A stretch of 64,000 nucleotides of DNA from Hesseltinella vesiculosa (GCA_002104935.1 MCGT01000006.1:62001-126000); one strand, 5' to 3'. Shown: positions 21,189 to 33,415, counted from the first letter of the stretch. Notes: a model not told the origin generated them from the letters alone. Numbers and translations: made by a program.

Positions 21189-24100
21189 TCAGCACAGTTT
21201 CTGACGTAATTGGTTGTCGAGTAATTTACGCTGCCGGCCTAGCCAAGAAGAAGGAATGGATCTCGATGAAAGATGGGTCCAGTCCTTTTGGTTGCGCTTG
21301 GCCAGATCATACCAAGCCGATACCACCAGTTGCTGGTCGCGCTTGGATTGTAACCGCACATCTTGGATTTGTTTCTTTTCAAGGGAATTAAAAAAAAAGA
21401 TATGTGGCCTGGTGAGCATGCTATTGGTCGCTCGGGTGACTTTTGAAGATAGCCCTTCATTACCTTGAGCAGGTCGTATTCCTCTTCCTTGGATCGTGGA
21501 GGCCGGGAGGACAGAGAAGCTGGCTCTTCGGATTGTCCGCCGTTGAAGCGTACTGACATTTCTTGGAGCAGTTGATTATACAGCTTGATCATCTATTGTT
21601 GCCAGGCAAGAAAAAAAAAAAAAAAAGAGGGGATGGGCGCAGCATTGTGAGAAAGTGTAAGGGGAAAAAAAGGTGGGCTTACGTCTCGCACTTTTCTGGT
21701 CTTGCCTTGCGTCTCATTGATCTCTTCATGCAAATGAAGAACATGGATTTGCAGATTGGCATTTTGCTGCTTGATGACCTCCAGATCATCGCTACAATAA
21801 AAAAGGTGAGGAGTGAGTCGCCATTCAAAAATCCGGTCGCCTTACTCTGAGAGCCCCGGTTTGGCGGCATCGTCTGTTGGCTCATTGTTGATCCCATTGA
21901 GATAGTTGGCTTCGACAAGCATACGGTTGATGTCGTGTAGCTGCATTTTGGTGATGTCTTCCAGACGGTTGAGGCGGTCCTGTAGTCGGCCGTGCTCTTT
22001 TTCGTACTGCTGCAATGTGCTGTTGTCCTTGGCGACCGAGTTGTTGCCCTGGTTGACGTCGGTTTCCAGCTGCAGCACTTGGGTTTTGAGATAGGCCGAC
22101 TCTTTTTCGAGATCGAGGATGCGCGACCGGAAAGCCATGATTGTCTGGGTTTCGTTCAGCAGCGAGTCGGGAATGCCATTACGGATATGGTTCAGCTGCT
22201 CCAGCAAACTGTCGCGTTGGGCTTTGACTTGCTCATGCTCCTGTTGATGAAGCAAGAAATTAGCAAGTGTGAGACGCCTTGGGGGGGGGGAGGATGGGTC
22301 TAGATGTTACCGTTTCGAGGTCGGTTTTGGCTTCTTGGATGCCTTTGAGGTCAGACAGTTGAGCATTGTCTGCTTTGTTATCTTCCATTTCCTTGATTTG
22401 CCGTTTCAATCGGGTGATGGTCAATCGTCTACAAAAAAAACCACGGTGTCAGTGTGTCATTGAGGGGCATGGGATGAGGAAAGACATACAGCTCGGTCAT
22501 GTTGGATTTCTTCATGTTCTCTTCAACGTTGTTGGCTAGGGTGATAGCGTCTTCGTGGGCGGGGGACGTGGGCGAGTGGGCTCGTTGGGAATCATCGAGG
22601 GTGACGCTGCCGTCGTGGCTGACGACTTCGTCATGCAAGGTATCATTGTTGGCGACAAGCTCCATTTCATGGATTTGGTCCTCGAGCAGCTGGACCTGTT
22701 CGGCATTACGATTGCGTTCGGCTTCCATAAAGGTGCATTGGCGCGCGAGCGAGTCGACTTCAGCCGACAGGCGGTCTTTTTCCTTGAGAATCTCGATGTT
22801 GCTGGCTTCGAGCTGCTGGACCTGCTCCTTGTAGGAGTCCATCAGGGTCTTGAAAGCCAGCACTTTGCGGTATTCGTCTTCGACCTGGTGGCTTTTTTCT
22901 AGCAGGCTGGTGTTCTGTTCCTCAAGAGCCTTGATGTGGCGCCGTAGATCGGCACTTTCCTCGGCCTTTGTCTTGTACTTGGCTAGCAGGGTTTCCATCT
23001 TTTGCAGTCGTTCCATGGTCTGCTCGTACTCGACGAGCTGGTCGCGCAAAAGGTTGGCGTCGTCCGCCTTGGCGGTCATTTCCTCCAGTTTGCGCTTCAA
23101 GTCAGCAATACTGCGCGTGTGTTCTTCCAGCTGCAGTTCCAGCTCGTGGCGTTTGTCTTCGCTTCTCGCCAAATCTTGCTTGACATGATCCAGTTCGGCA
23201 CGCATTACCGAGTCGGCCTGACCGGTATCGTTGGCCTGTGCAATAGCTTCATCCATATCCCGCAGCCGATATTGCAGGTCTTTTTTCTCGTCTTGCAGGT
23301 CCATCTGCAGAGGGGGGGGGGTGTGCATGGAAAAAATAAAAGCGCCGGTCAGGATCCCTACTCTGTTAATTTTCCACTCTCTCCATAGTCTTTACAAAGC
23401 GATCATGCAGCTCTTCAAATTCTTGAGCAAGCTGTACATGGGCAAGTTCCAATTGTTTCTTTTCTGTCGCCAAGCGATCAGCATCCATGGTGGTCCTAGG
23501 ATCACTAAAAAAAAAAGGACATGGTTAACGGCCCTGCTAGTCACGATGGTCTCTTATTGCTTACCTTTCAATATACACGCTCCGTCTTGATGCTGTGGTG
23601 CCGGATGTACTGGAGAGCTGGGAAAATCTTGTTTGGTCATCCCCATTTAAATGGCTCATCACCTAGGGAGGATGGAGGATAAGTTTTTCATTTCATTGAC
23701 AGGTGGTAGGTTACCTCTTCGATGGAGACCATGAGAGCGTGCTGGCTCTTTTGCGATAAGCTCTGGATCATTTCAATGTAGCGGTGGTTGTTGTCCGATT
23801 GGACGGCAATAGCAATGATCAGTTGGCACATGAGTAGCAGCTGGTGGAGTTCAGCGTCCTTGGCAATAGCCGTCAGGTCTATCACTGGGAGGAGTTCAGG
23901 GTCCTGCCCCAACACGTCTTCCATGTATCGTGTAATCAGTTTGTGTATCAGTTTGTGATTGTTGAGCCGTTGGACCCAACCGTCTGGCTGTTCCTCCGGC
24001 TGGGTGACTTTTTTGAACCACTTGCTATCACTAAACTCATACGAAAAAGTCAATGAACGCACGGTCATTTTACTTCTCTCTTTTTTTTTTTTTCGTTGTT

Positions 24101-24303
24101 GTTCATTCTGATTGACATTGTCAACTTACATGTCTGTCAAGATCTCGGATAATATCACAGCATCAGCCAGTTCTACAATGGTGTCTATAGGATGAGATTT
24201 ACAGGGAAACATGTTGACCTGAAAAAAAAATGAGATGGACTTAAAGGGCCATGCTTTTAGTAATTACCCATTCTATAAAAGCATCTTCCATGGCTGCCTC
24301 CAT
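21189..24303 (-). CDS. hookA: HOOK-family dynein adaptor
   Basis: Eleven exons, complement of 21189-21374, 21464-21592, 21683-21791, 21846-22240, 22311-22428, 22490-23304, 23396-23504, 23565-23662, 23715-24030, 24130-24218 and 24268-24303, sum to exactly 799 residues. The N-terminal 150 residues fit the HOOK calponin-homology-like domain (EDAFIEWVNMFPC, LLPVIDLTAIAKDAELHQLL, LLMCQLIIAIAVQSDNN), which binds the dynein light intermediate chain. Residues about 200-690 are long coiled coil (EKKDLQYRLRDMDEAIAQAN, KMQLHDINRMLVEANYLNGI). The C-terminal cargo-binding part includes VVSAWYDLAKRNQKDW and SWLGRQRKLLDNQL. In filamentous fungi HOOK links early endosomes to dynein, and in Ustilago also to kinesin-3. 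Its neighbour is a kinesin-related gene. Confidence 0.88.
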
Positions 24304-25171
24304 CCTTGAAAATGTCATTATGTATCAGGTGCAATGTAGTGTATAAAGGTTAGATGCCAATAAATATCAAAATACCAAAGAAAGAAAGAAAAAATAGGAG
24401 AAGAAAAAAAAAGCACGATTTTTTATTTTTTTCAAAAAAAGGGGGACTCCAGGGCGCCATTGAATTTCATTTTCTTTTTTGACTTAGAATTTGCACGCGA
24501 CTGAATTACAAGAGTGGTGATTTTTTGACACAAGAGCCAGTGGCAGGCTGCGAAGAAAAAGAGCTTGGCACCTTCCCCTTCAAAAGTAGCCCTATCCACT
24601 TACGGTACTAGCGAACTCTGTTTCTGCCATATGTCTGGTACTCCCAAGCGCTGGTTTTTGGCAGGTGATTTTTTTAATGGTGACTACAAGTGAATTGGGG
24701 TTACAAAGGCAAACGCGCTGGAAGTCTGGTTAAGGACGAGGCGGAAGATCTAAAGAAAAAAAAAAAAAGGAAGGTGAAGAGGATGACCCATGCTGTGACG
24801 TTTGTCTAGATGGCCAGGCGTGGGTCTTGGGATCAGCCCGCTTTTATACGAAGAAATTCGTCGGCTGCCGGCCGACTGGATACGAGCAGCAGTGATATGA
24901 TGAATCGACTAGAGGCCGAGGCAAGCGAGAGCACTCTTGGTCGGTCATGCTGTTGCAAGTGGTTGAAGGAGAGCATAGGATCCGAGAAGCCAAATGGGAA
25001 CCAAGGGAAAATGCACCAGGAAGGATACAATCTTTTAATTATACAATTGATGCTGAGTAAGAGGGCGATGAGGCAAGAAGAGCTGGGGAAGGAAAATGAC
25101 TATGACGAAAAAAGAGACGTAGATGTGAAAGGTTTGGGTTGGGAATCGTAAAAAAAAAAAATATCAGGATG
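24304..25171. other. Intergenic between HOOK and the kinesin-like gene
   Basis: Holds the HOOK promoter and the 3' region of the next gene. Overlapping open stretches on both strands at 24810-25151 have no splice context or recognisable motif. Confidence 0.55.
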
Positions 25172-28100
25172 CTAAGGCAAGGTAGGCTTTCTGTAAAAGC
25201 TAGAAGCAAAACCACCGATTTCAGGAGTAAGGCTGACGACATCGAAGTCGGGGTGCTGTCGCTTGAGCAATTTACGCCTGCGCTTGCCCTTTGGAGCAGA
25301 GGAAGATGCTTGGGAGTTTGGGTCGGCAGCGGGGACAGGTTCTGGCACGGGAACCGCTGGTTTTGAAGGAGCAGGTAGAGCAGGCGCTTTTTTCTTGCTT
25401 GAACGCACCTTAGGCTCCTCTGCCCGGAGCTTGAAAGTCGAGGGCAGAGTATTAAGACGAGGAGGGGCAATGGCGTCAGCCTGAATAATAATCGTAAAAA
25501 AATAGTCAGGTGTTGCCCCTCATCAAAAAAAAACAAAAACAAAAAAAACAAACTCATCTGTCCACTTACCAGATCATCGTCATCATCTTCGGACATGTCA
25601 ATGGCTCGTTTGCCTATGGAGGTGGGTCGGCGGATACTTTGAGTGAGGGTGGTATCAGGTTTGGATGGGTCGTAGTCACTTTCAGCATCATCACGAGCAA
25701 GGCTGTACGTGATGCTAAGGTTGTCCTCAGGGCTGTGGTGACGATTCTTTGGCGGCTGATGATTGACAGAGGCGGGACGAGAGGGGGATTTGGGCACAAC
25801 CGACCTTGTGGGACTAGTCAAAGTAGTAGGGCTGGGAGGAGATCGGTGAGGGTTGGGTCTCGGGGGGACGTGGTCCAAGGGGAGGCCGGGTGAAGATGGA
25901 CGGGGAAGTTGCACGGGCAGGTCCCGAAGGACAGGGCTTTGCATATGTCGTAGGGCCGTGGGTCGGATGGGCCTGTGGGCTGACGGAGGGCTGCGAGGTG
26001 GGTGGGCAAGTGGCCGTGTGGGCATGTCGGCCGAGGTAATGTCGTGAAGAGGCGGACGAGAAAAGGATCGCCTGGGTGAATTGGTCAACGGCGATCTTAG
26101 AGGAGACGGGAAAGGAGTGGGCCGTGCAGGCTGGTCAGCGACGGCAGGGCTGCGCAACGGCTTGTGGAAAGCAGACCGCGCAGGCAGGCCAACGAGAGAG
26201 CTTTGGGAAGGTAGGTCAGGCTGGGTATGTCGGGACGCAGCCGGCGGCATGGGCTGGTCAGCCATGGCCGGAGATTTACCAGCGGGCTGGCTGGCCGTGG
26301 GTCGGATGGGCAAGCCGTTCAGAGGGGAGAGTGGGGCGGGTGCAGCTGAGGAGTGGTCATCGTCGTCGGCAAAAATGGAGCTGCGAGGAGACTGGAGGAG
26401 AGTGGGTCGCGCAGGCACCCCGTTCAAGGGCGGAAGGCGAGAAGCAGGCTGGACGGCGATAGGTCGCACGGGCAAGTCAGCAAGGGGTGAGAGTGGGAGA
26501 GGTATAGCCGAGGACACGTCGCTCATGGTGGAAGCGACGTCGTTGAATTGGTTATCGAAGATGCTGTTGATGTTGGGGAGCTTCTTGGCACGTCTGCTGA
26601 AGTTGGGCACGTTTTCAAAAGGGTCGATGGTTTGATAGGTGGTATGGGCGGGGACAATTGGCATGGCAGGAATATGCTGCTGACCAGCGGCAGTGGGGTG
26701 ATTCTGTTGCATCTGCAAGATGGTGCGGTGAAGGTGTTTGTTTTCGTCCTGGAGTTTGCGGATGGCATGCTTGGCTTTCTTGACGACGCCGTTGCTGAAT
26801 TCTTGGGCTTCGTTGTATGCATTGTAGATTTCTTGTTGGTACAGCAGCTCGGATTGGTCGACCTTGCGCTTGAGATGCAGTTCATTGGCTTGGTATTTGA
26901 CGTGGATCTGCTTGGTTTTGACTTTGTGTTCGCTGATGGTTTGGTCCTTCTCGGCCAATTGTTCTTTGAGAGAGCGGATTTGATTTTGGTAATCCTCTTG
27001 CACCGTCGCCCAGTGGCCGTCTTTGTCTGAGGCCAGGCTCTGGAATTGCTCTGTGAGTGAACCGATTTGAGATTCCAGCTCTTGCACGCGGCTAACTAGA
27101 GCATCTCTTTCAGCTTCCACCGCATCCATGTAATCGTTGGCTTGCTGATGCAATTCTATGTAGGATTCATTTTTTTTCTAAAAAAAAAAGAGAGAGAGGC
27201 CGTTCAAGAGACAGGTCACATCAACCAGGGTTTTACCTTTTCTTCAGCCAGCATGGCTTCCATCTCCATTTCGGAATGTTGGTGGGATCTACCAGCGATG
27301 TTTGCTTCAACTGGAGAGAAGGTGTGTGTGTGTAAGCAAGGTGAAATGTTAAGACTTTGGAGTTACTGTTCGTTACCTAGAGCTATTTTGATGCTTCGAA
27401 TTTGATCCAAGTATTCGTTGGCTTCCCATTCACGCGAGTATTCTTGGCGTTGAAGGGCAGCCCGGGCCACATTGTTCATGCTAATGACCTAGTAGGAGGA
27501 GGCTGGTAAGTCACGGTGTCAAGCAAACGGAAGGCATTGCCACTTACGGTGCAAAGATCGCTTTCAGACAAGACCAGCCTATCGTTGAGTTGCTGAACAA
27601 GGCCGACAAGTTCTTGTTGGCGGTGTTCGTATTCGTTGATTTTCTGATGTTGTTCCTCAAGTAGTTTTCGAAGATCATGTGTGTGGCCCTTGTTGAATTG
27701 AAGGGGGTTTAGTCCGTACTGAGATGGAGAGTGTGTGCTCATGCTTATTCCTGGCTTACATTGGTCAATGGTAGGGTGGCTGAGGTTGAGGGTAGTGCAG
27801 CGGATTGGCCATGGAAAGAGAGATCCTGTTCCGTTTTCACTTCTGGCTCTCGTTTCGTCCTTGGCACCCGAGTCGTCTTTCGTTCCCTACCCGTCTTTGG
27901 CCCTCGATTCGTCTTTCGTTCTTCAGACACGTGGCATTTGACTTTCTCGATGCTGGAGGCAAGTTTCAGCATGTCCAAGATTGGTTGATCGGTGACGGCC
28001 AAGGTATATTCCTTTTGTCAAAAAAAAAAAAAAAAAAGCGTGTTCAGCTGAGGCTAGCTGGGTGGCATCGGTGGAGGAAAGGGCAAGGCTTACAGGACAA

Positions 28101-29281
28101 TGGCAAAAAGCGAGCATCTGACGAGAACCATCAAAAAATTTGGCGATAAACTCGGCAGACATGGCTTTCTTGGTATCACTCGTGTTGTCAGGGGTGGGGG
28201 CCACCGTGTCATGGATCGCGGTATCTAATAAAAAAAGATTGTGAGAGGCGTTGCCATTTAACCTTCATGACGCTACATAAGTCGATGGCATCCGCAGTGA
28301 CGTTCTTGGTGGAGGCAAAGGGAAGGTCGATCCAAGAGACTTCGCCAATGGTTTGCTTTTCTGAGAATATGCGGCAGGACAAAATGCTTGGGCCTTGGCG
28401 TTTGAAGGTAGCTGGAGGATGTTGGACAAGGTCGTTATTGGGTAGCGCGTGCCGAAAAGGTTCCAGGCCATCTGACATGAGTGTGTCGGCTAGAGTTGGA
28501 AGGGTGAGATGAGTGCCGTCTTCACACGCGCTTCTTTTTCACTTACTGTCAAATGTTTTTTGTGTCATGTGATCTACGCTTAATTTGCTACCAATCTCCA
28601 CGAAGCTATGGAAAAAAAAAGAGTGAGCATTGGCAGGGTTGGTTCGCCAATGTGTTCACCAGAGAGAGGCTTCAACGCGTTGTTTGTTGGCATAGGCGAA
28701 TTCCCAGACATTTTTGCTGATGGCCATGATAAAGGTTTTGATGTCATTAAAGGCAAGTTTGTTGAATGTCGGGTCGCTAATAAAGGAGGGGGATGAGTTT
28801 GCAAAACAATGGGCTAATGATTACTTACGCAATAGACATAAAGACACCAAGGGTATTGTAGCCTAGAGTAAAGTTGCTTAGTTCTACAGCTCATTTTTGT
28901 TTGCGTTACCTTTTAATGCGTTTGTGATCAAGGTATCAATATGTTGGGAGTGATCGACTTTTGGAGGGACGAGAGCGCAGTTAGTGAATGAAAAGACAGT
29001 CGGCCTAAGAAGAATAAATAGAAACGTGTGAGTTCACAAGATGAGGGCTCAGGGCAGTGGTCTTACCCTTCCTTCAAATCTAAAAGGGTGAATAAAGTAG
29101 AAAAAAAAATACATGAGCAACAGAGCGAAGGGTCAAGAGATGGGTTATTACTATGAAGATCTTCAACTGTGATAATAGGTTGATGGTTGTGATCAGAGAC
29201 AACGAGTAGTTTACGAGATTCCAAGGATGGATTGCTATCAGCGTACACGGTGGTGTAAGCCTGTGTGTCGGCAATGAGCAT
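25172..29281 (-). CDS. Kinesin-related protein with degenerate motor domain (no P-loop)
   Basis: Fourteen exons, complement of 25172-25480, 25570-27177, 27237-27310, 27377-27488, 27548-27718, 27760-28011, 28094-28224, 28277-28489, 28547-28605, 28660-28776, 28829-28862, 28910-29004, 29067-29079 and 29152-29281, sum to 1105 residues. Residues 1-290 follow the kinesin motor order: TVFSFTNCALVPP with SQHIDTLITNALKGYN (the FxFDxVF...GYN region), FVEIG (the LEIYNE position), EVSWIDLPFAS (LVDLAGSE position, D204), FIAKFFDGSRQMLAFCHCP (LLxDSLGGN...xSP position) and LDMLKLASSIEKVK (TLxFAxRxxxI). After GYN at 80-82 the Walker A loop is replaced by TLGVFMSIADPTF, and no SSRSH switch I is present. So ATP binding is unlikely. 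Coiled coil follows (about 340-600), then Pro/Arg-rich disorder, an acidic cluster and a basic C-terminus. No ATG exists between 29281 and the divergent neighbour, supporting this start. Confidence 0.75.
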
Positions 29282-29494
29282 CCTTGACAAAAGCCTGCGA
29301 AGATGGAAGGAGATGGCAAAGATGAATCGGTAAAGACCAAAGGAACAAAGTAGATCAATCTATGGAGGATGCTGAACAAAGAAGCAGCGTCAACAAAAAA
29401 AAATACAAAGAAAAGGAACAAAAAAAAAAAAATCTAGCGCGTGAGTTTCAAAAAGCTTTTTGTCTTTTTTCCCCAACTCTTCCTTCTTGTCTGA
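29282..29494. promoter_or_regulatory. Short divergent promoter region
   Basis: Only 213 bp separate the ATG of the kinesin-like gene (minus) from the ATG of the Rieske gene (plus). It must hold both promoters. A-rich tracts at 29393-29433; no clear TATA box. Confidence 0.45.
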
Positions 29495-29995
29495 ATGTTT
29501 GTGCCGACCATCAAACATCAAAGAGTCGCCGATACGAATACCAAAGCTAGTCCTAGCTACGTAAAGCCCTGTCCCAAGGAAAAGGAAGCAGCTGCAGTTA
29601 CGAGCAGCCCTCCAACGGTAAACAACACACTCAGCCATGGCATCACATTTGAAGAAGGTGACCATCATGACGATGAAGAACAGCCTCGGCAAAAACCTAC
29701 GATTGTGGTGGATCCTCAGGACGATGAGCAGATTCTGATTACGCTGTCGACAGGCAAAAAATTCACGGCCGATCGTTATTGTCCTCATGCTGGTGCCGAC
29801 CTTTCTCTTCATGCCACCGTGGATGAGACAAGCTATCCTCCAGACATTGGTCCTATTGTTGTCTGCTCGTTGCATTATTGGGAATACGCTTTGCATCGCC
29901 AAGGACGAGGCGGTAACGGTGTGGCGACGATCCATGCCTGTCCGGTAGAGAATGACTCATCTTGCCCTGGCCAACAGCAGCATCTCGCCTGGTGA
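29495..29995 (+). CDS. Small Rieske [2Fe-2S] domain protein
   Basis: Intronless, 166 residues. The first 65 residues are polar and probably disordered. The second half has the two Rieske cluster motifs: C96-P-H98 (DRYCPHAGADLSLH) and C124-S-L-H127 (VVCSLHYWEYALHRQGRGGN). The CxH...CxxH spacing is that of soluble Rieske ferredoxins (RFESD/nirD type) that carry electrons or regulate oxygenases. No membrane anchor and no oxygenase catalytic domain, so it is neither the bc1 subunit nor a full Rieske oxygenase. Partner unknown. Family call is firm, the role is not. Confidence 0.8.
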   Translation: MFVPTIKHQRVADTNTKASPSYVKPCPKEKEAAAVTSSPPTVNNTLSHGITFEEGDHHDDEEQPRQKPTIVVDPQDDEQILITLSTGKKFTADRYCPHAGADLSLHATVDETSYPPDIGPIVVCSLHYWEYALHRQGRGGNGVATIHACPVENDSSCPGQQQHLAW

Positions 29996-30323
29996 TGATT
30001 CTTTTTTTTTTTTTTTATTCCCCCGCTTCTTTTGTACTCAATAATCTCTTTGTATTTTTAACAATGTCGGTAACCATCGCTGGAATAGAACAATCTTGCG
30101 CCTTCTTGAGATCGTCCCAGCATCCTGTCAAAAAAGGGAGATGTGACACATTACACAAGAGGAGAAAAATAATTTTTTTTGACCACGAAAATTAGATCAT
30201 GGGCGGCTACTCTTTTTTTTTTTTTTCCCGTTGGAATGGTATTGGGATATTTAATTGAAAAAAAAGGGAATCAACGGATATTAACAATGGGATTAGAATA
30301 CAAGGGTAGAAGGTAGAAAGGTT
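29996..30323. other. Convergent 3' region
   Basis: Spacer between the 3' ends of the Rieske and GNAT genes, with T runs (30002-30016, 30212-30226). No gene seen. Confidence 0.6.
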
Positions 30324-31196
30324 TTAGATGGTGCTGTCTGAGTCGTGACGTCCAGGTTTGAGGCGCAAGGGCATGGCTGGACCATGATTGACATTTGGCT
30401 CACGCACCATAAACGCAACAGGCAGGTCATCGTGGTCGCAGAGCCCATGGGTGACGATTTGTTGAAAACCCTGTTGTTTGAAAAAGGTGATGGCACCTTC
30501 ATGCTGGGCCATCACTTCGACAAGGATGGGTAGGTGGGCACTGTTGGCCTTCTCTTTGAGATGCTGGACGAGGGCGGTGGCATTGCCCTTGCGTCGCTCA
30601 GGCTCAAGCACACCCAGATAGTCGATGACGAGGTAATCGGTGACACCGGCCATCACTTGCTTGCGCCACGTTTTTTGCCAAGGTTTGTATTGCATCACAG
30701 CTCGCAGAGCCGCCATCCACCCGATCATTTTGGCTAGTTTCGTAACGCTGGGACGACCGAACCCAGTCGATCCATTGCAGCTCCAAACAAGAACACCTTT
30801 ACAGCCATCGGCTTGTACAACATAGTCACGGCTACTGAGGGTGGCGGCATTTAAAATGGTTTTGAAGAACTTGAAGTAAACATCACGGTTGTTATCTTGG
30901 ACACCACGACAACACCAGGCCAATACACCGTGATCGTTATAAGCCTCAGTTAAAGTATGCGCTGCTTCTTGAATGGCACCTAGCGAATGGTAAGAAAGAC
31001 AAACTGTCAGTCTTCATTCTCATTGGATCGCTTGATATTCTGCACGCTTTTTTTTTTTTTTTTTTTTTTTGACAGGTCCCATTATTTTCTGATTTTTACC
31101 TTTGACGACAGGTCGGACATTGACCGAGGGATCTACAGACACAGTCAGTTGACGACTGATACGGTGAGGGTGTGGTAGAGGAGCAGTCATGGACAT
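30324..31196 (-). CDS. GNAT-family N-acetyltransferase
   Basis: Two exons, complement of 30324-30979 and 31100-31196, 250 residues. The C-terminal half carries the GNAT fold: a beta strand LVIDYLGVLEPE, the acetyl-CoA pyrophosphate loop ERRKGNATALVQHLKEKA (R-x-x-G-x-A pattern), LPILVEVMAQHEGAITFFKQ and QGFQQIVTHGL. The N-terminal part (residues 30-150) has aromatic and Cys-rich segments (GVLAWCCRGVQD, LVWSCNGSTGFG), similar to fungal GNAT proteins of unknown substrate. No targeting signal. The acceptor molecule cannot be predicted. Confidence 0.8.
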
Positions 31197-32269
31197 GATT
31201 GATAAAAAAAAAAGCAATAGTAGAAAATAAGTGAATAAAAAAAGAAAGAAAAAAAAATGATTTCTGTCTGAAAGAAATCTTTTTTTAAATACAGTAGAAA
31301 TCGTAAAAGGAAAAAAAGGTCGGAGTGAGGTGCTGGTGGTTGCATTGATCGTTTTTATCCAATCATCGTGTAGTGTTTCAAAAATAAAATAGGACGAAGT
31401 CTGGACCAGATTTCTACAGCAAAAAAAAAACGTGCGACCTCCGTTGATTGTCTACAAAATCGGGGGACTGATAGACCTGTGCATTTCAATCATTGGGTCA
31501 TTTTTACACGACTTACAAAAGCGTGAACACCGCCTGCCTCTCTCCCCCTTAAAATCCCTTTTTTCTTCTTTGGGCGCCTGAGAATTGGATTTTCATTTGT
31601 ATTAAAGTTTGGTTTTGCAAGAAACAAGAAAAAACGTGGGTCGTATCATTTCATCTGTCTATGAAAAAAAATTTTTTTAGCCCTTTGTGTTCCCAAGAAG
31701 TTCTCCTTTGTGTCCATGGTGTGTTCCCTTTTCATCACACTCGACCGCCAACAAAATTTTTATTTATTTATTCATTGACCAGACTTCAACCATAGGGAAG
31801 GGCACGTTTCCGGAGGGACACGTTAGCGTGTTTTGAATGATGTTTGGGTATTGGATTTGTCAACCGAGACCGAGGAGCGTCGAGTCCCATGATCGGATCT
31901 TGTTTTTGCTCGATCTTGTTTAGGGTTGAGGATGCTTCTTGCATGGAACCCTTGTGGGAAAGACAATGGGAATCATGCATAAGAGCGAATCCTCGGTCAT
32001 CTCAAGGAATGATGCCTTAAAATATCATGGTGGTTACAATTTGAATCGGATGGCGCGCGATGCCAAGATGTTATTTTTTAAATCAGTTAAAAATAGCTAA
32101 GCTGGCTCTTTTTTTTTTTTTTTACACTCTCATGCCATTGAGCAGCTTGTGCCTGTGGCACAATCACCTCTTCAAAAAGGAAAACAGAAGGAATAAATAA
32201 AAAGGAGAGATTCCCAATTCCTGGTAAGTCACATGTGCATGATTTTTATCTTTTTTTAATCCTTGCCAA
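31197..32269. other. Intergenic, about 1.1 kb
   Basis: AT-rich with many A/T runs. One short minus-strand open stretch (31786-31980, 64 codons, ending SLRKRALPYG) has no supporting context. The last part is the 3' region of the CCDC25 gene. Nothing else seen. Confidence 0.5.
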
Positions 32270-33201
32270 CTACATGAAATCTTCCTCTGCGGCATCAATG
32301 TCCTCGACTTCATGTTCACGGTAGTTGCTCTTCATGTTCCTTTCGTCAAACAGATCATTGATTTCCTTTTCTGCTCTGCGTTTGTCGGCCGAAAGGGCTT
32401 GGATTCGTTTTTTCTAAAGGAGAAGAAAAATAGAGTTTGTTTGTTTGTTTGGCCTTGTCGGTGAGCTGTTCCTCCTGAAGCTGTGCTCTTCTCCTCCTGC
32501 GGTGCCTCGCTCCTCCTGTCTTTTTTTTTTTTACCTCTTCCAATTCAACCTCCTTGGCAGCCTTTCGATCCAGCTTTTCCCGTTGAATTTTTTCGTGCAG
32601 ATGATCTACTTCGCGTTCGTTTTTGGTCTTGTTCAATCGATTGATGATTTCATTGCTGCGCTTTTCCACATACACCCGGCGTACCAGCTTGTGATTATGG
32701 AACGTTACTTGACCAGTCTCCATGCCTGGTGTTTTTTTCAGATTGGACCATGGTGTATAGATGATGGTCACGTTGTTCAGTTTGTTGCCTAGGTACAAAA
32801 ATAAGAGTCTCGTCCTCCCTTTGTTTCTTTGGTGGGTACCTTGAATGCTGTTGGCTTTGGTTAGCTGGGCGCAATCTTCAATGACTTTTTCAGGAATGTC
32901 ATTCCATGTCTGGCCAGGATTCAACCGTACATAAACATGCGCTGACGAGAGTTTATCGGCGTGAAACCAGGTATCTTCAGGGTACCCATACTTGATCAGG
33001 TCCTCATCTAGAAAAAAAAAAAATGAGCAAGATGGGCAAACCCAAAGGGGGGTATGATTTACTTTCAAATTTGTCCTTGCCCATGTAAATCATGGCAGGA
33101 GGATCTACAGCTATAGTAAAAAAAAAAATAAGGTAGTGAGAAACCTCATTTCTTTTTATGCCATGCATTTGATTACCTTTGCTTTCAAAGAACAGCACCA
33201 T
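32270..33201 (-). CDS. JLP2: CCDC25/Jlp2-like NFACT-R (DUF814) protein
   Basis: Five exons, complement of 32270-32413, 32535-32788, 32840-33007, 33063-33110 and 33177-33201, 212 residues. It matches CCDC25 almost end to end: MVLFFESKAVDPPAMIYMGK, YGYPEDTWFHADKLSSAHVY, VRLNPGQTWNDIPEKVIEDC, KANSIQGNKLNNVTIIYTPW and NLKKTPGMETGQVTFHNHK. A long charged hel­ical tail follows (KIQREKLDRKAAKEVELEEK) and the end is EEDFM. The NFACT-R core is shared with Rqc2/NEMF proteins that act on tRNA or ribosome complexes. The precise job of CCDC25 in fungi is not settled. High confidence in the family. Confidence 0.93.
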
Positions 33202-33415
33202 GGGACGCCAGCTAAACAGAAACAGAAAAAAAAGATGGGCTGAAAAAAAAACAAAAGCCGCCGCCAGTTTTTTTTTTTTTTTTCCTGCGGAACTGATCCT
33301 GGCGAGCTGGCATGAATGGCGTAGAGAAGCAAACCATGGACGAAGCACACTCAAGGAATGGGTCATGTATTTTATTTCCTCTCTAAATGGAGATTCTAAT
33401 AATCAGTGAGATTGC

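Noticed and set aside
24810..25151. Plus-strand 113-codon open stretch
   Set aside because: No motif or splice context, and the opposite strand is equally open; likely 3' region of the kinesin-like gene.
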